NCBI GenBank assembly: GCA_019022495.1
Contig: JAFEKR010000030.1
Coordinates: 372,001-436,000, forward strand
Reading direction: 5' to 3'
DNA length: 64,000 bases
DNA from: Epichloe hybrida
Taxonomy: Eukaryota > Ascomycota > Sordariomycetes > Hypocreales > Clavicipitaceae
The position numbers and the translations under genes are program-made. This document shows positions 24,527 through 34,920 of this stretch, in pieces (positions within the stretch are counted from its first letter, which is position 1; each line of letters opens with the position of its first letter). The notes beneath the pieces were generated by a model that was not told the DNA's origin, ran no database searches, and saw only the letters and a program-made list of their open reading frames with translations.

Positions 24527-25933
24527 GATGTGGGAATGCTACGTCTCCCCGGGGCAAAAGTTCGAGTAAAGCTGCAAGAGAGTGGGAAAGGTCCTACTTT
24601 GGGTCCCCTCGCCCAGGGCGTTCGGCTGGGAAGGGAACGGGGGAGTGGGAAAGCTCGGAAGTCGGCCGCGATGAGTAGTGAGCGATGAGTGGTGAGGTGA
24701 GATGGAGGATGAACTGAACTGATGTGGACGGACTACGTGTAGTCTAACCCGTGAATGATTTTGCAACAACCACAAGCCCCACGCGGGGCGGCCACTATCA
24801 GATGCCATTGTGAGGGTACTTACGCTAGTAGGAGATACTGTGAATTGTACATACGGAGTACACGTGATAAGGTACTTCTTATCCCACTTAGCGCCACACT
24901 AAGCCACGGAAAGATCGATCTATTAAACAGGGATTACATGTCGACTGCATGCGGGCGAACCTCACTCGTGGCTAGCAATATCAATGTAGGGTAGCTGTAG
25001 ATTTGGGTCCAACAGCCTCGTTCAACACCATCTTTTAAAATACGAATAACAGGGACACCCAACATCATCGGCCATGCACATGATCCAAACCTGTATCTAT
25101 GACCATGTGCCACTACAATAAAATTCCCAAGCTTTGTCTTCGCTTTCGGGGAAATATCTCGTAATATCTTTCCTCTGCCTGCTCATCAACAGTTATATGT
25201 GTCAGGCCAATGTAACATCAGCTTACCGCAGCAAGCAAGTCGTTGGTTGTTTAGTCCCAAGCCTTCGTGCCCGGTCCCGATAATCATAACTTGCGGAGCA
25301 TCCAATATGAAGCGTGTCTCACCTCTCAAGTTATTACGGCATTTGTTACCTGTCAGACGCTGGCGGACACTCTAACAGCAACAGTGCATTCTTGTGGCTC
25401 GTGATGCTGATTGTATAGAGCCAGCCCCAGGCTGAGACTGACAGTCAGAGAGCACAGCCATGGATGTTCTCTTTCTCCAACCACTTACACGTCGTGGACG
25501 AGGCACAGCGTGACTTTACGGCTCGAAGGCGGCCATTGGACTTGTGTAGGCTGAGCAGGGGAGATACTCCAAGAAGACTGTCCTCACACCATGTTGAGTT
25601 CGTTACACGCGTGACACAACAAGCCTCCTCCGAAGATAGTAATACAGTCAGACATCCCTTGCCAGATCTGGAGAAGACATGTCCAAGTCAGTGTAACTTG
25701 GTCGGATCATCACCGAGCGAAACTTGAGCCGTGAGATATGGTCTTCACCACGGTTAGAGAAGCAAGCATTCTCGGAATCGTATAAGTAGAGCCGTCTGTT
25801 CGACTCTCTGGAGTTGTTCTTTGGTATCATAATCCTCGTCATCTGCAACCAGCCCAGCCCAGTCGACCAAGAACAACTCCAGTGCTCACTCAGTGCTCAG
25901 AAGTCCTATTTCTTCCCGTCTTCTCATCTCAAG
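24527..25933. other. Long intergenic region, no gene seen
   Basis: About 1.4 kb between divergent genes. Moderately AT-rich around 24830-25340; short TACTTAC/CTACGTGTAG motifs but no supported gene. A TATAAG box lies near 25780, about 150 bp upstream of the nuclease coding region. Confidence 0.5.
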
Positions 25934-26799
25934 TTGCATATCTCCTGGGCTGCTGCCGTCATCCTTTTCGTCAGCTCTGCTGCCGCCAGGTCAGTCACCT
26001 ACGACTGCGCGAGAACGCCGCAAATCTGCCTCAACACCTGCTGGGCAATCAAGTGTAAGAAGAATGCCCAACCTCTTCATGGCGGTGGCCAGAGGAACAG
26101 CGCCGAATCCAAGAAGTACGGCGACCGCAACCGCAAAAGATGGGGTTATAGCGTCAAGCCCTGCAGCAAGGGCTGGGGCTGGACGACACCCGACAAAAAG
26201 AAGGCATCTTCTCCAGATGAATACCCCTATGCCTCTTCCAAGGAAGGCGGCCAGCCTAACTTCCCAAACGTCGTTGCTTTGCGATGTGTCCCCGTTGACG
26301 AGCAGAGGAGTGAGTACATCCTCCAGGTATTCGCGTATGACGCGTCTCGTTTGCAATGATTTACTAACATGCCGTCTTCTTCACAGTCCAAGGAGGCAAG
26401 CTCTCGGGCCTGGGTACCGACTCGAACAGGGTCACCTGGACCACCAAGTGGACCAACATCAATAACCTGTCTCAGGATTGGTGTGGCCCCAGTCCTTCTT
26501 GCAAGAACGACGGTCACCAGTTCATCTCTGGCGGTTCCCAGGGTCCTTTCAATCTAGATCCCAACCCTAAGAGGGTCCGCGACATTGGATCTTACTCTGA
26601 GGATGGTACCAGCGCCTGGGTCGAGAGCCGCGATGTTGTCGAGGACGAGGATGTCGATGAGGTCGAGGCCCGTGCGGTCGATGAGGAGGTGGACGAGTCT
26701 GAGGGTGACATCGAGGCTCGTGAAGCTGACGACGAGACTGATGCCGAGACTGAGGCCACTGTTGAGGCCCGTGACGTCGAGGTTCCCTTTGAGTCTTGA
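25934..26799 (+). CDS. Secreted NucA/NucB-type deoxyribonuclease with acidic tail; start codon uncertain
   Basis: Likely extracellular DNase. Exons (from 25934) to 26309 and 26387-26799; the intron has donor GTGAGT, branch TTACTAAC and acceptor TTCACAG and joins EQR to IQGGKLSGL. From the TTG at 25934 the product is 262 aa: a signal peptide (HISWAAAVILFVSSAAA), a Cys-rich domain with DEYPYASSKEGG, the NucA/NucB active-site-type motif, and a QGG block, then an acidic tail with repeated (V/I)EAR elements. No ATG lies in frame ahead of the signal peptide: the codon expected to be Met is TTG. Either the start has been lost, a non-AUG start is used, or an upstream exon supplies ATG (for example ATGTCCAA|GTCAGT at 25679 spliced to 25893). 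Confidence 0.75.
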
Positions 26800-27674
26800 G
26801 CGTAGCATCAGGGTGTTTCCTCGCTCGCATGGTCTGGCCGGTGGCTGGTAAACTTGTAATGGCAGAGCATCTCTCAGTTTCCATAGCTGCGGTCTTTGTT
26901 GTTTTACTCTTGTCTGCACACTGGATCTGCCAGTCCGTCTTTACAACAGAAAGTATTTTGCTGAATCGCAGCATTGAATTTGTCGAGTTGTTTTGCCAAG
27001 ACTCTGCCAATGCGTGAAAAAGACTCTTCCGGGATGACTGACTGTGGGATAAACGGATTGGACGGCATTTCAAGGGTGCACCCGTTGTCCAATACTCATG
27101 TTTGTGGAATAGATTTCGTGTATGCAGATTGGCCTCCGGTATTCAGTAACAGGCCCTGTTGAAACGAGTGAAGACTGCAAGAAGAATTGCAAACAGTGGC
27201 GATTTCACACGCACATTATCGAGCTCTCTCCGGTGCGTCTTGAAGCCACGGTGGTGTTCGATGGTTCACTCGAGTACTGTGTGATGCTCGCGCTTACTCT
27301 GAGTCAGCTCGAGGTTGCAGAGGAGTCGGGGGCGGTGCGTCGTCGCTCGTCGATCGATCTGGGCCTTAGTAAGATGTGAGATGTGAGATGTGAGGTGACG
27401 TCTGCGCTGGTGTTTGTTGGCTCCAGGTCTCCAGGTCTCCAGGTCTCCAGGTGAGAAGCTGCGAGAAGCTTTTGGTCCAAGTCCAGTTGCAGCCCCCAGC
27501 CCGGCCCGAGCCCATCCATTTTAGCATCGCATCTATTTAAGGCTGCTGCAGCTCTGCGCTCGAATATTGCTCTACAGACCAAGGCCACTTGCCAATCCGC
27601 CCGACATCTCGCCCACCAACGTGTCCGTCAAGATTTCCCGTCCGAGAGACTCGTTCGTGCTGCTGGTTTCGAAC
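26800..27674. other. Intergenic with minisatellites
   Basis: About 875 bp with no supported gene. Includes GATGTGA-type repeats (27373-27393) and the CTCCAGGT repeat listed separately. Confidence 0.5.
27421..27452. repeat. CTCCAGGT minisatellite, four copies
   Basis: Four exact tandem copies of the 8-mer CTCCAGGT, about 220 bp upstream of the next gene. Confidence 0.9.
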
Positions 27675-28961
27675 ATGGGTCCCACTCTCCGCAGCCAGGC
27701 CGCCAAAGACGTCAAGTTCCCAATCGTCTGCACCACGGACATCGATCGCCAGGTTCGCCAACAGTCCCAGCCGCGTCTCTGCTGCTAATGATGCAATTGC
27801 ACATGCCACTAACAGCGCTCGTCAGATTCTGAAAGATCTGGTGGCACGAGATGATGTCGTGCTCGTGGCCAAACCCGACCTGTCCAAGCTGATAACGGGC
27901 CAAGACGAGCTGGATTCGTTCCGGCCGCCATTCACAGAGCATCTTCCAGAAGCTTCGGAGACGCTCCAGAAGTTTCTGGATGCGGTCAAGTCGAAGAACC
28001 AAATCAGCCGCAAAGCCTTTGTCGTCCTTGACAAGACCACATCCGAGGATAAGAGAACGTGCCAGATTGCGACGGATGGGCGAGAGGACGAGGATGCCGA
28101 CGGGCTTCATGTTGCCTTGCGCTGCACCATCTCCTCGATTCCTCCGGCCCTTGACGCCGTGCAACAGGCCGCTGAGCCCGTCAAGCTCGTACGGGAACTG
28201 CGTGGTGAGGCTGCCATGGTCGGCGGCGTGTGGGAGAAGCAACGAGTCGACGAGTTCCGAGCCAGACCGAAACGCATCCACGTTGGAGACTATCCCGTCC
28301 ACGAGAACTGGGATGAGTATAGCGGCCCGGACAGCCCGTTTACGGGAATACCCTATTATCCCGTCTTTCAGACCGCCAAGATTGGTCTCGATGTAAGTAA
28401 CATGTTGCTGTGGCCTGTGTCCACACACACACACACACACCAACGCTCCGCTTCGTCGTGACTGACACACAGGGTCGCATCATGCTCTAGACCATCAACC
28501 AATTCCTCAAAGAAACCTACGACCAGGATTGGGGCGAGGACGACGAGGACGAGGGCGAGGAAAAGCGCGCTGGCCCCGGCATCGCCTTTGTCTCTTCCAT
28601 CGACGAAGCGCCATACCATGCAGGCAAGGCCACTGCACCCCTGGAATCAGCCCCTCAGGTACCGTCCACCTTGCTCGGAGCCTCTGCCGTCGAATGCGAT
28701 GTCATTGCTCGCAGCCGCTTCCCCGCAGAGGGGTCTGAGATGAATTACAATCGCTTCATCGTCATTGACGAGTACACGGAGAAGGACAAGACTGTGATTA
28801 TCGCGGGGAACAACGAAGCCAACGGTCAATTGCTGATGTCAAGATGTGATTTCAAGGGGGCTCTCATCTCGCTGGTGTCAATGGAGGAGACGGGCTTGAC
28901 TTTAGAGCAGCAGTGCAACGAGGCCGTGCAGGAGGGCTCTGGTATTATTCACGGGCCATAA
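27675..28961 (+). CDS. Conserved-looking protein of unknown function
   Basis: Not recognised with confidence. Exons 27675-27752, 27826-28392, 28491-28961; 371 aa from the ATG at 27675 (MGPTLRSQAAKDVKFPIVC). The frame is open upstream of this ATG to a CTACAG, so a further 5' exon is possible. First intron GTTCGC...GTCAG (branch CCACTAAC), second GTAAGT...CTCTAG with an (AC)9 dinucleotide repeat. The N-terminal part reads DVVLVAKPDLSKLITGQDEL, the middle has WEKQRVDEFRARPKRIHVGDY; the C-terminal third FIVIDEYTEKDKTVIIAGNN and MSRCDFKGALISLVSMEETG looks like a compact alpha/beta domain. No signal peptide or membrane segment. Confidence 0.72.
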
Positions 28962-29450
28962 AGGACGTGAGACGTGAGTATGGAAGAAGAAGCCAAGAAG
29001 CCAGATTGGCACAAATGGGAATTTCAAGAAGTGGTGCTTGCCAGCCATGAATTCTTGTCGCGAGTACACAAATCCAACGCAGCGGCAACACTTGGAGCCC
29101 AAGAAAATAAAATGACGTTCAGAGGCTCCTCGCAATAAGCAAGCTTTTAGTGTGAAACCATGTCCAGGATTGCTGAAAACCACGTCGACATCTGAGGTCC
29201 TTGAGGCGAATGCCACTGGCAGGCAGACTTCACGCCCCTGTGAGAGTTGGCAAGGGAAGCCTCCAGGATTTAATCCACTTCCGCCATTCCGAGTGGAGGT
29301 ACTCCGTATCCCGCCATGGTTTCGCCTCGGACAACTACATAGACAACCCCCTCACTCGGGTGGGAGCAACTCGAAGGCTCCCGTGCAACGAACGCGGAAT
29401 AACTTGTCAAAACACGGGTCGATTATCCCGGTCGGCGTGCCACGAAAACC
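28962..29450. other. Intergenic, no gene seen
   Basis: About 490 bp between two plus-strand genes; nothing recognised. Confidence 0.5.
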
Positions 29451-30764
29451 ATGGCCAAGATGGCAGAGGGAGAGAGACGGGAGAGGCGCCTGCCCCAGGC
29501 CATTGCCCACAGGGGCTACAGCGCGTGCTGGCCCGAGAACACAATGGGCGCCTTCAAGGGCGCCGTCTCGGCGGGCGCGCATGCCATCGAGACGGATGTG
29601 CATCTGACGGCTGATGGGGTGGCGGTCCTGTCGCATGTGAGTCAGTCAGTCATCATGTACGGATTGCATACTTTGGATTTTTCAAAGGGACCAGGAAGTG
29701 ACTGACTTGCGCTCTCCCCCCCCCCCCCCCAATCCAGGACGCCAGACTCACCCGCTGCTTCGGCATCAACAGGGCCCTCAAGGACTGCACGTGGGAGTAC
29801 GTCTCTGGGCTCGAAACCCTCCGCCAGCCCAGGCAGGGCTTGCCTCGCCTGCGGGATCTCCTGAGGTGGCTTGCCGAAGACGAAGACGACCACTCGGAGT
29901 CGGAGTCGGAGTCGGAGTCGGAGTCGGACGAGACAAGCCGGCCGTGGGTGCTGCTGGATATCAAGGTGCGTGCGTACGCGAATCCTGGGAGATTCTCCAT
30001 CTTGGTTGGGAAGAAACCAGAACTGACTTTTTTTTTTTTGTTGGTGTCAACTCCTCCCGCCACGTTTCAAAGCTCGACGACGACGCCCAAGACATCGTCG
30101 ACGCCATCGCAAGAGCCATTTCCCAAGTCCCCTCCTCCCGGACACCCTGGGAGAAGCGCATCCTCCTCGGCTGCTGGAACGTACGCAAACAATCTCGCTC
30201 CGACTTGCCATGATGGACGTGCTGACGACGAATGATTGACCAAAGGCATCCGTCCTGCAAGCCTGCCGCGGCACGCTCCCTGCCTTTCCCACCGCCCACA
30301 TAGGGTACTCGCTCTCGTACGCGCGGCACTTCCTCCCCGTCCCGCACGTCTCCTTCAACTTGGCCTTTCACACGCTCGCGAGGCCCTTTTACGGGCGGCG
30401 CTTCATGCGGGACCTTGCTGGCATGGACCGTCCGCTGTATGCGTGGACCGTCAACCACCCTCGGTGGATGACGTGGTGCATCCGGCAGAATGTGGTTCTG
30501 CGGGGGGAGGGCAGTCCCGGGTCGGCCAAGGCCATCATCGATGGGGTAGTGACGGATGATCCGAGCCTGTATCTGGACGTGTGCAGGCGGTACGAGGATG
30601 AGCTGCATGGGGAGGCACGACGACGAGCTTCTTGGGGCGAAGCCGTTGGGCTGCTTGTTGACCTTGTCAAGAGACATGTTGCCGCGAAGCTGTTCTTCTG
30701 GTATAGGCGGCATGTGGAGGGCAAGTTGGATCATCTCGGTCAACGACGGGTAAAAGAGGAATAG
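29451..30764 (+). CDS. Glycerophosphodiester phosphodiesterase / PGC1-like phospholipase C
   Basis: Hydrolyses glycerophosphodiesters or phosphatidylglycerol (yeast Pgc1 type). Exons 29451-29636, 29738-29965, 30073-30180, 30246-30764; 346 aa. TIM-barrel GDPD motifs: IAHRGYSACWPENTMGAF (catalytic His), AIETDVHLTADGVAVLSHD (metal ligands), RPWVLLDIK and KRILLGCWN on the next strands. C-terminal hydrophobic/basic helices (VKRHVAAKLFFWYRRH) may touch membranes. An insertion of alternating Ser-Glu (SESESESESE) is encoded by a GAGTCG hexamer repeat at about 29897-29927, absent from most relatives as far as I know. Intron 1 ends with a C14 tract, intron 2 contains T10, intron 3 ends AAAG. Confidence 0.88.
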
Positions 30765-31015
30765 ATAGACGTTCTGGAATGGCTCCGCTACTATGGTCTA
30801 TTACACCGCGTAACACTGGCTTTCCGTGTCGGTGCGGACTGTTTGTATTATACTCATCCATTGCAAATCAATCCGCCTCCCCAACCAACGCCATGAATGA
30901 ATGAATGAATGACTGAATGAATTAATGCATGCATGCTCCCGAGCCTGCCTGATCCATCACCATTGCTTTGCGTATTGCCAGTCTTTGTTCTGTCCCTAGT
31001 TCAATGCCAAACGTT

Positions 31016-33099
31016 TTAGATTTCCACGTCAATGTCCAGATCCAGAGCACCAATTACGTCGTCGTCCATGAGCGGCTTGTGAATCGTCGGCACTCCTTTG
31101 CTCTCCGAGTAATTCTTCTCATGCAACTTGGCCAAGTGAGACTGCATCTCCGGCTTGGTCGCAGATACTTTGGGCGTGCCGTTGGCAGGAGTGCCGACTT
31201 CGCTGCCGTTGGCCGATAGTTTCTGCGGCGTATCGTTCACGTTGTGCACAAACTTGGCTTTTGTTCGTAGTCGTCGTGAAGGGTCCTCGGCCACTTGTTC
31301 GCCCCGCTTCAGGGCCTTTTCAATCTCTCGTGATTTGGCCTTCTCCTTGAGCTGGGCCTTGCGGACCAGCTCTGCGTTCATTCGCCTGTTCTCGCGGTTG
31401 CGCTCTGCCAATCGGTCTTGTTCAGTGGTGGCTCTTGATGCGCCCAGATCTTTGGATGTGCCCAGGGTTGTTCTAAAGGCCAAGCGCTGGCTGCCGAGCT
31501 TCTCAAGTTCATCCTGGAGCTCCTGTGCCTTGGTCTCATCGCCTCGCGCCACGGCATCGTCCAACAACTTGCCGATGCGCTCGCGTTCAGCGGGATCAAA
31601 TCTGCGCTTCAGAGTGTTTCGTTTTGCAAGTCGGGCTTTGATCTCCTCATTCGTCCACTTGTGGTTGATGAGATTGTTGATATCATCAATTTTGTCTGTG
31701 AGGAATGCTTTTGTGGGGAGTTTGACGTTTTCATTGTTGCACGTCACTTGGTAGCGATTGAGTTCACCCTGGGGACAATGTCAGTGTTTGCGCTCCGTTT
31801 CAAACTCTGGACAAGCCAGCAGCAGATGGGAGGTCGTAGCAGGCTTACCTCTGTGAATTTACCACTTGACGCAGCTATAAAAGGAAACTCCTTGACGGCC
31901 TTGCCGTGCGCTGCTTTGACGTACTGATCGGTTACAAAGGGTCCTTGGGGCCCCGTGAGCGCGTATGGCCGACTGTTGGAGAATCCTGGGAGAACTTTGT
32001 GTTAGTTGGGCTGCATCAACCCTCCGACGGGTTGCGGGCGTAACAGTACCTTTGATGACTGCCATTCTATATTGCTCAACGCCTGTTTCGGGATGCGGGC
32101 CCAACGCAATGCGGATATAGCATCCAGTGATCGCTGCCTCGAATCCAGGCGTGAAGCACACCTGGGCAAATTCGTTACGACCAAGTCGGACGCGCTCAAA
32201 GTCTTTCAACTCTGGCGGGGGTGCTTCTTTCTCTTCCTCCTTCTCTGGTGTCCTGGATCTGGCTCGACCAAAATCGTCATCGCTCTCTTCCCCATCGGAG
32301 TCCCGTCGTCCTGGGGAGTAATCACGTCCACGAGAATTGTCCTCTCTTCGTTTAGCCTTGGCAGCCCGAGCTCTTCGTAGAGAGTCCATGGCAGTCTCGG
32401 CCTTTCCCGTACGTTGACGCGAAAGCTTTCGCTGGCCATCCTCGAGCTCGGCGGTATCGGCACTGCGCTTCTTCTTGACGCTTTTGCGCTCTTCGTTCTC
32501 CACCATCTGCCGGAGAAGGCGATTTTGGCGCTGGCGTTCAATCTCCGTGGTACGTTCTTCAAGAATCTGTTCTCGTTCGACTTCACGCATGGCCATGATT
32601 TCCGCCTTCTCTGCCTCACTCATGAAAAGGCCATCGACGGGGTACTTTTCATCCTCGTCTGTTGCACCACGTCGAGGTGCTGCCGGCTCTGCATCCGAGT
32701 CGGACTCGTCCATGGCAGCTGATGCTAGTGAGTTGGGTGATGAAGGTGTCGATGAACTAGATTCACACAGGAACAAGGTTGATCCCGTTAGCAAAGGGTC
32801 GCAAGACACGACCGAAACGGGAAGACATGACACCCCTCAAGACTGTCCAGACCAGGAGTCATCTCGCAATATTCGAATAGCGCTCGTGAACATCAACAAT
32901 AATGACGATGAGTTACTCACGCTTCACCCTCTTCTTCGGAATCATCCTGCCTCGCCCGTCTCTTCGACTTCTTGGACCTGTCAGAATCCTTTTTCGTGTG
33001 GCGAGGCGACTCGGATCCCTCGCGACTTGGGCCCGCGGAGCCCTCATCTTCGGAGGCACCGCCTGCGAGGGCGAGAAGATCGTCATCAATGTCGGACAT
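31016..33099 (-). CDS. RTF1: RNA polymerase II-associated Paf1-complex subunit Rtf1
   Basis: Nuclear elongation factor that couples Pol II to histone modification. Exons in transcript order: 33099-32921, 32756-32050, 31985-31849, 31768-31016; 591 aa. N-terminus MSDIDDDLLALAGG is typical of Rtf1; a long charged region contains the histone-modification-type segment and (R/K)(A/R)RAAKAKRRE. The Plus3 domain runs from about 236 to 370: LKDFERVRLGRNEF, CYIRIALGP, YRMAVIKGFSNSRPYAL, then KWTNEEIKAR. A coiled-coil region (ELQDELEKLGSQRL onward) and an acidic end (DDDVIGALDLDIDVEI) follow. All four junctions are GT-AG and phase-consistent. Divergent from COQ7. Confidence 0.93.
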
Positions 33100-33743
33100 G
33101 GTGGTCAATCGTTGCACCGAGAAGCGATTCGACCGCCGATTCGACCGCTGGAAGGTGGTTCAAGACGTATACGGGGTCAATGCAGAGACAGACGCAAGAA
33201 TAGGTGGCTGTAGAAACCGCCGGCAATATCACGCCAAGCAGGCAGGCGTACGAAAGCGAATTCTCGTGTCAGTTATGCGTTATCCAGAGACTGCCGGTCC
33301 AAGGCTATGAGGGAAAAGGCGAGAGAAGAGACACCAGGGCACCAGGGCAAGCAAAGGAATGGAGCTGAATACCAAAAAAAAAAAAAAAAAAAAAAAAAAA
33401 GGCGCTTGGTTAGAGAAGCATCTGCCAAACATGCCCTGCACATTTGTCAAGTTTTGGCGCGCACGCAGCAGTGGCCATATCACCAAACCCGGCGTAGCGT
33501 TTGTCCGGCCCAGCACCCCGTCGTGGCAGTAATGACAGTATGTAATGGCAGTAATGGCACGGTTCGGTTCAACAAAGCTGCCCAATCGGGAGGTCTCCCG
33601 CGCACAGTGCACAGCATCCATCCCATCCAAAGAATCTCGGCGTCATGCCATTCTCCCCAATGACATGACCATCATGCACATCTCATTCCGCGATTTTCAA
33701 ACTCAAAGGTTATCAAACTTCACCAACTTCCTGCTTTGCAATC
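33100..33743. other. Divergent promoter RTF1 / COQ7 with A27 tract
   Basis: 644 bp. An uninterrupted run of 27 A residues (33374-33400) lies near its middle; poly(dA:dT) tracts exclude nucleosomes in fungal promoters. Also ATGACAGTATGTAATGGCAGTAATGG, a short direct repeat of TAATGGCAG/TAATGACAG, near 33529-33555. Confidence 0.6.
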
Positions 33744-34557
33744 ATGTTCACCCCGCGGTGCCTGGCACGGCCCATCCGAGCCATTTCCCTGCGCAAATCG
33801 CCCTGCTCTCCAGCCTGCCGCGCATTGTCAAACACAGCACAACCATCACAAGCCCCCGCGCCCGAGGCCTCCATCACCAGCAAAAGCGTGCCCAAGAAAC
33901 CAAAGCCGCTGACCAAAGAACAGCGCGACTTTCTCTCCTCCGCCGTATGTATTTCTCCAAATCGCCATTTCCTCTCCGCAACGCCCAGCCCAGCCTGCGC
34001 TCTCGATACTAACTACAACATAGCTCCGCGTGAATCAAGCAGGCGAACTGGCCGCCACACTAATCTACGCGGCCCAGACACCCCCCATCGTGCGCCAACA
34101 TCCTCACCTCCGACCATTGATGAGGCACATGTATGAGCAAGAGGCAGGCCACTTCAAAACATTCAATAAGCTCATTCACAAACACCGTGTTCGTCCGACG
34201 GCGCTTTACCCGCTGTGGTCCGTTCTCGCCACGGGGCTGGGCTGGTCCACAGCCCTCATGGGACGCGAGGCAGCCATGGCCTGTACCGAAGCTGTAGAGA
34301 CGGAAATAGGGGATCACTACAACAACCAGATTCGGGAAATCCTGGCAATGATAGCTCAGTGGCAGGAGGAAGGGTACGAGGTGAGCCGAGAGATGCGCGA
34401 CCTCGTCAATACGCTAAGAACGATACGAGACGAAGAGTTGGAGCACTTGGATCATGCCGTGGATAACGATGCCAAGAAGGCAGAACCTCATTGGTTGTTA
34501 ACAGGTGTGATTCGTGCAGGATGTAGAGGGGCTATTTGGGTCAGCGAGCGTGTTTAA
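33744..34557 (+). CDS. COQ7: 5-demethoxyubiquinone hydroxylase Coq7/CLK-1
   Basis: Di-iron enzyme of the mitochondrial matrix face that hydroxylates demethoxyubiquinone in coenzyme Q synthesis. Exons 33744-33944 and 34024-34557; 244 aa. A basic, Ser/Arg-rich presequence (MFTPRCLARPIRAISLRKS) precedes LRVNQAGELAATLIY, EQEAGHFKTF, ACTEAVETEIGDHY and RDEELEHLDHA: the repeated E and ExxH iron ligands of the family. The intron begins GTATGT and ends CATAG; joining yields LSSALRVNQAGE, the conserved entry. Confidence 0.95.
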
Positions 34558-34920
34558 TGACCCTTCTGCTTTTGCTGGAAAAACATGTTGCACTGTGTAC
34601 AATACGAGAAAAAAAAAACTTTATTGTTGTGTAGGAAATGATAGGTGTACTGAGATTGTACAGGAAAACCCTATAGAGTGTATCAAAAAGGAGTCCCCCA
34701 AGGTTGGCCCTGTTCGTTGCCAGTAAGCAGTAAAGAGAGAAACGAATCAAACAATACGCAACGCCAAATCTACGCCCCCCCTTGCGTTATGTAATGTGAA
34801 TGGAGCCATTTTTCGAATGCTGCCAACGTGTGAGACTCCTGACGCAATGCAAATCAACTTCTGCGCTTCGAGGCAACTCGCTCCCATTCTTGGATGCCCA
34901 ACGTCTTCGAAGGACTTCGA
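34558..34920. other. Intergenic between convergent COQ7 and PLD genes
   Basis: About 360 bp, 3' regions of both genes, with an A10 run near 34609-34618. No gene seen. Confidence 0.5.
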
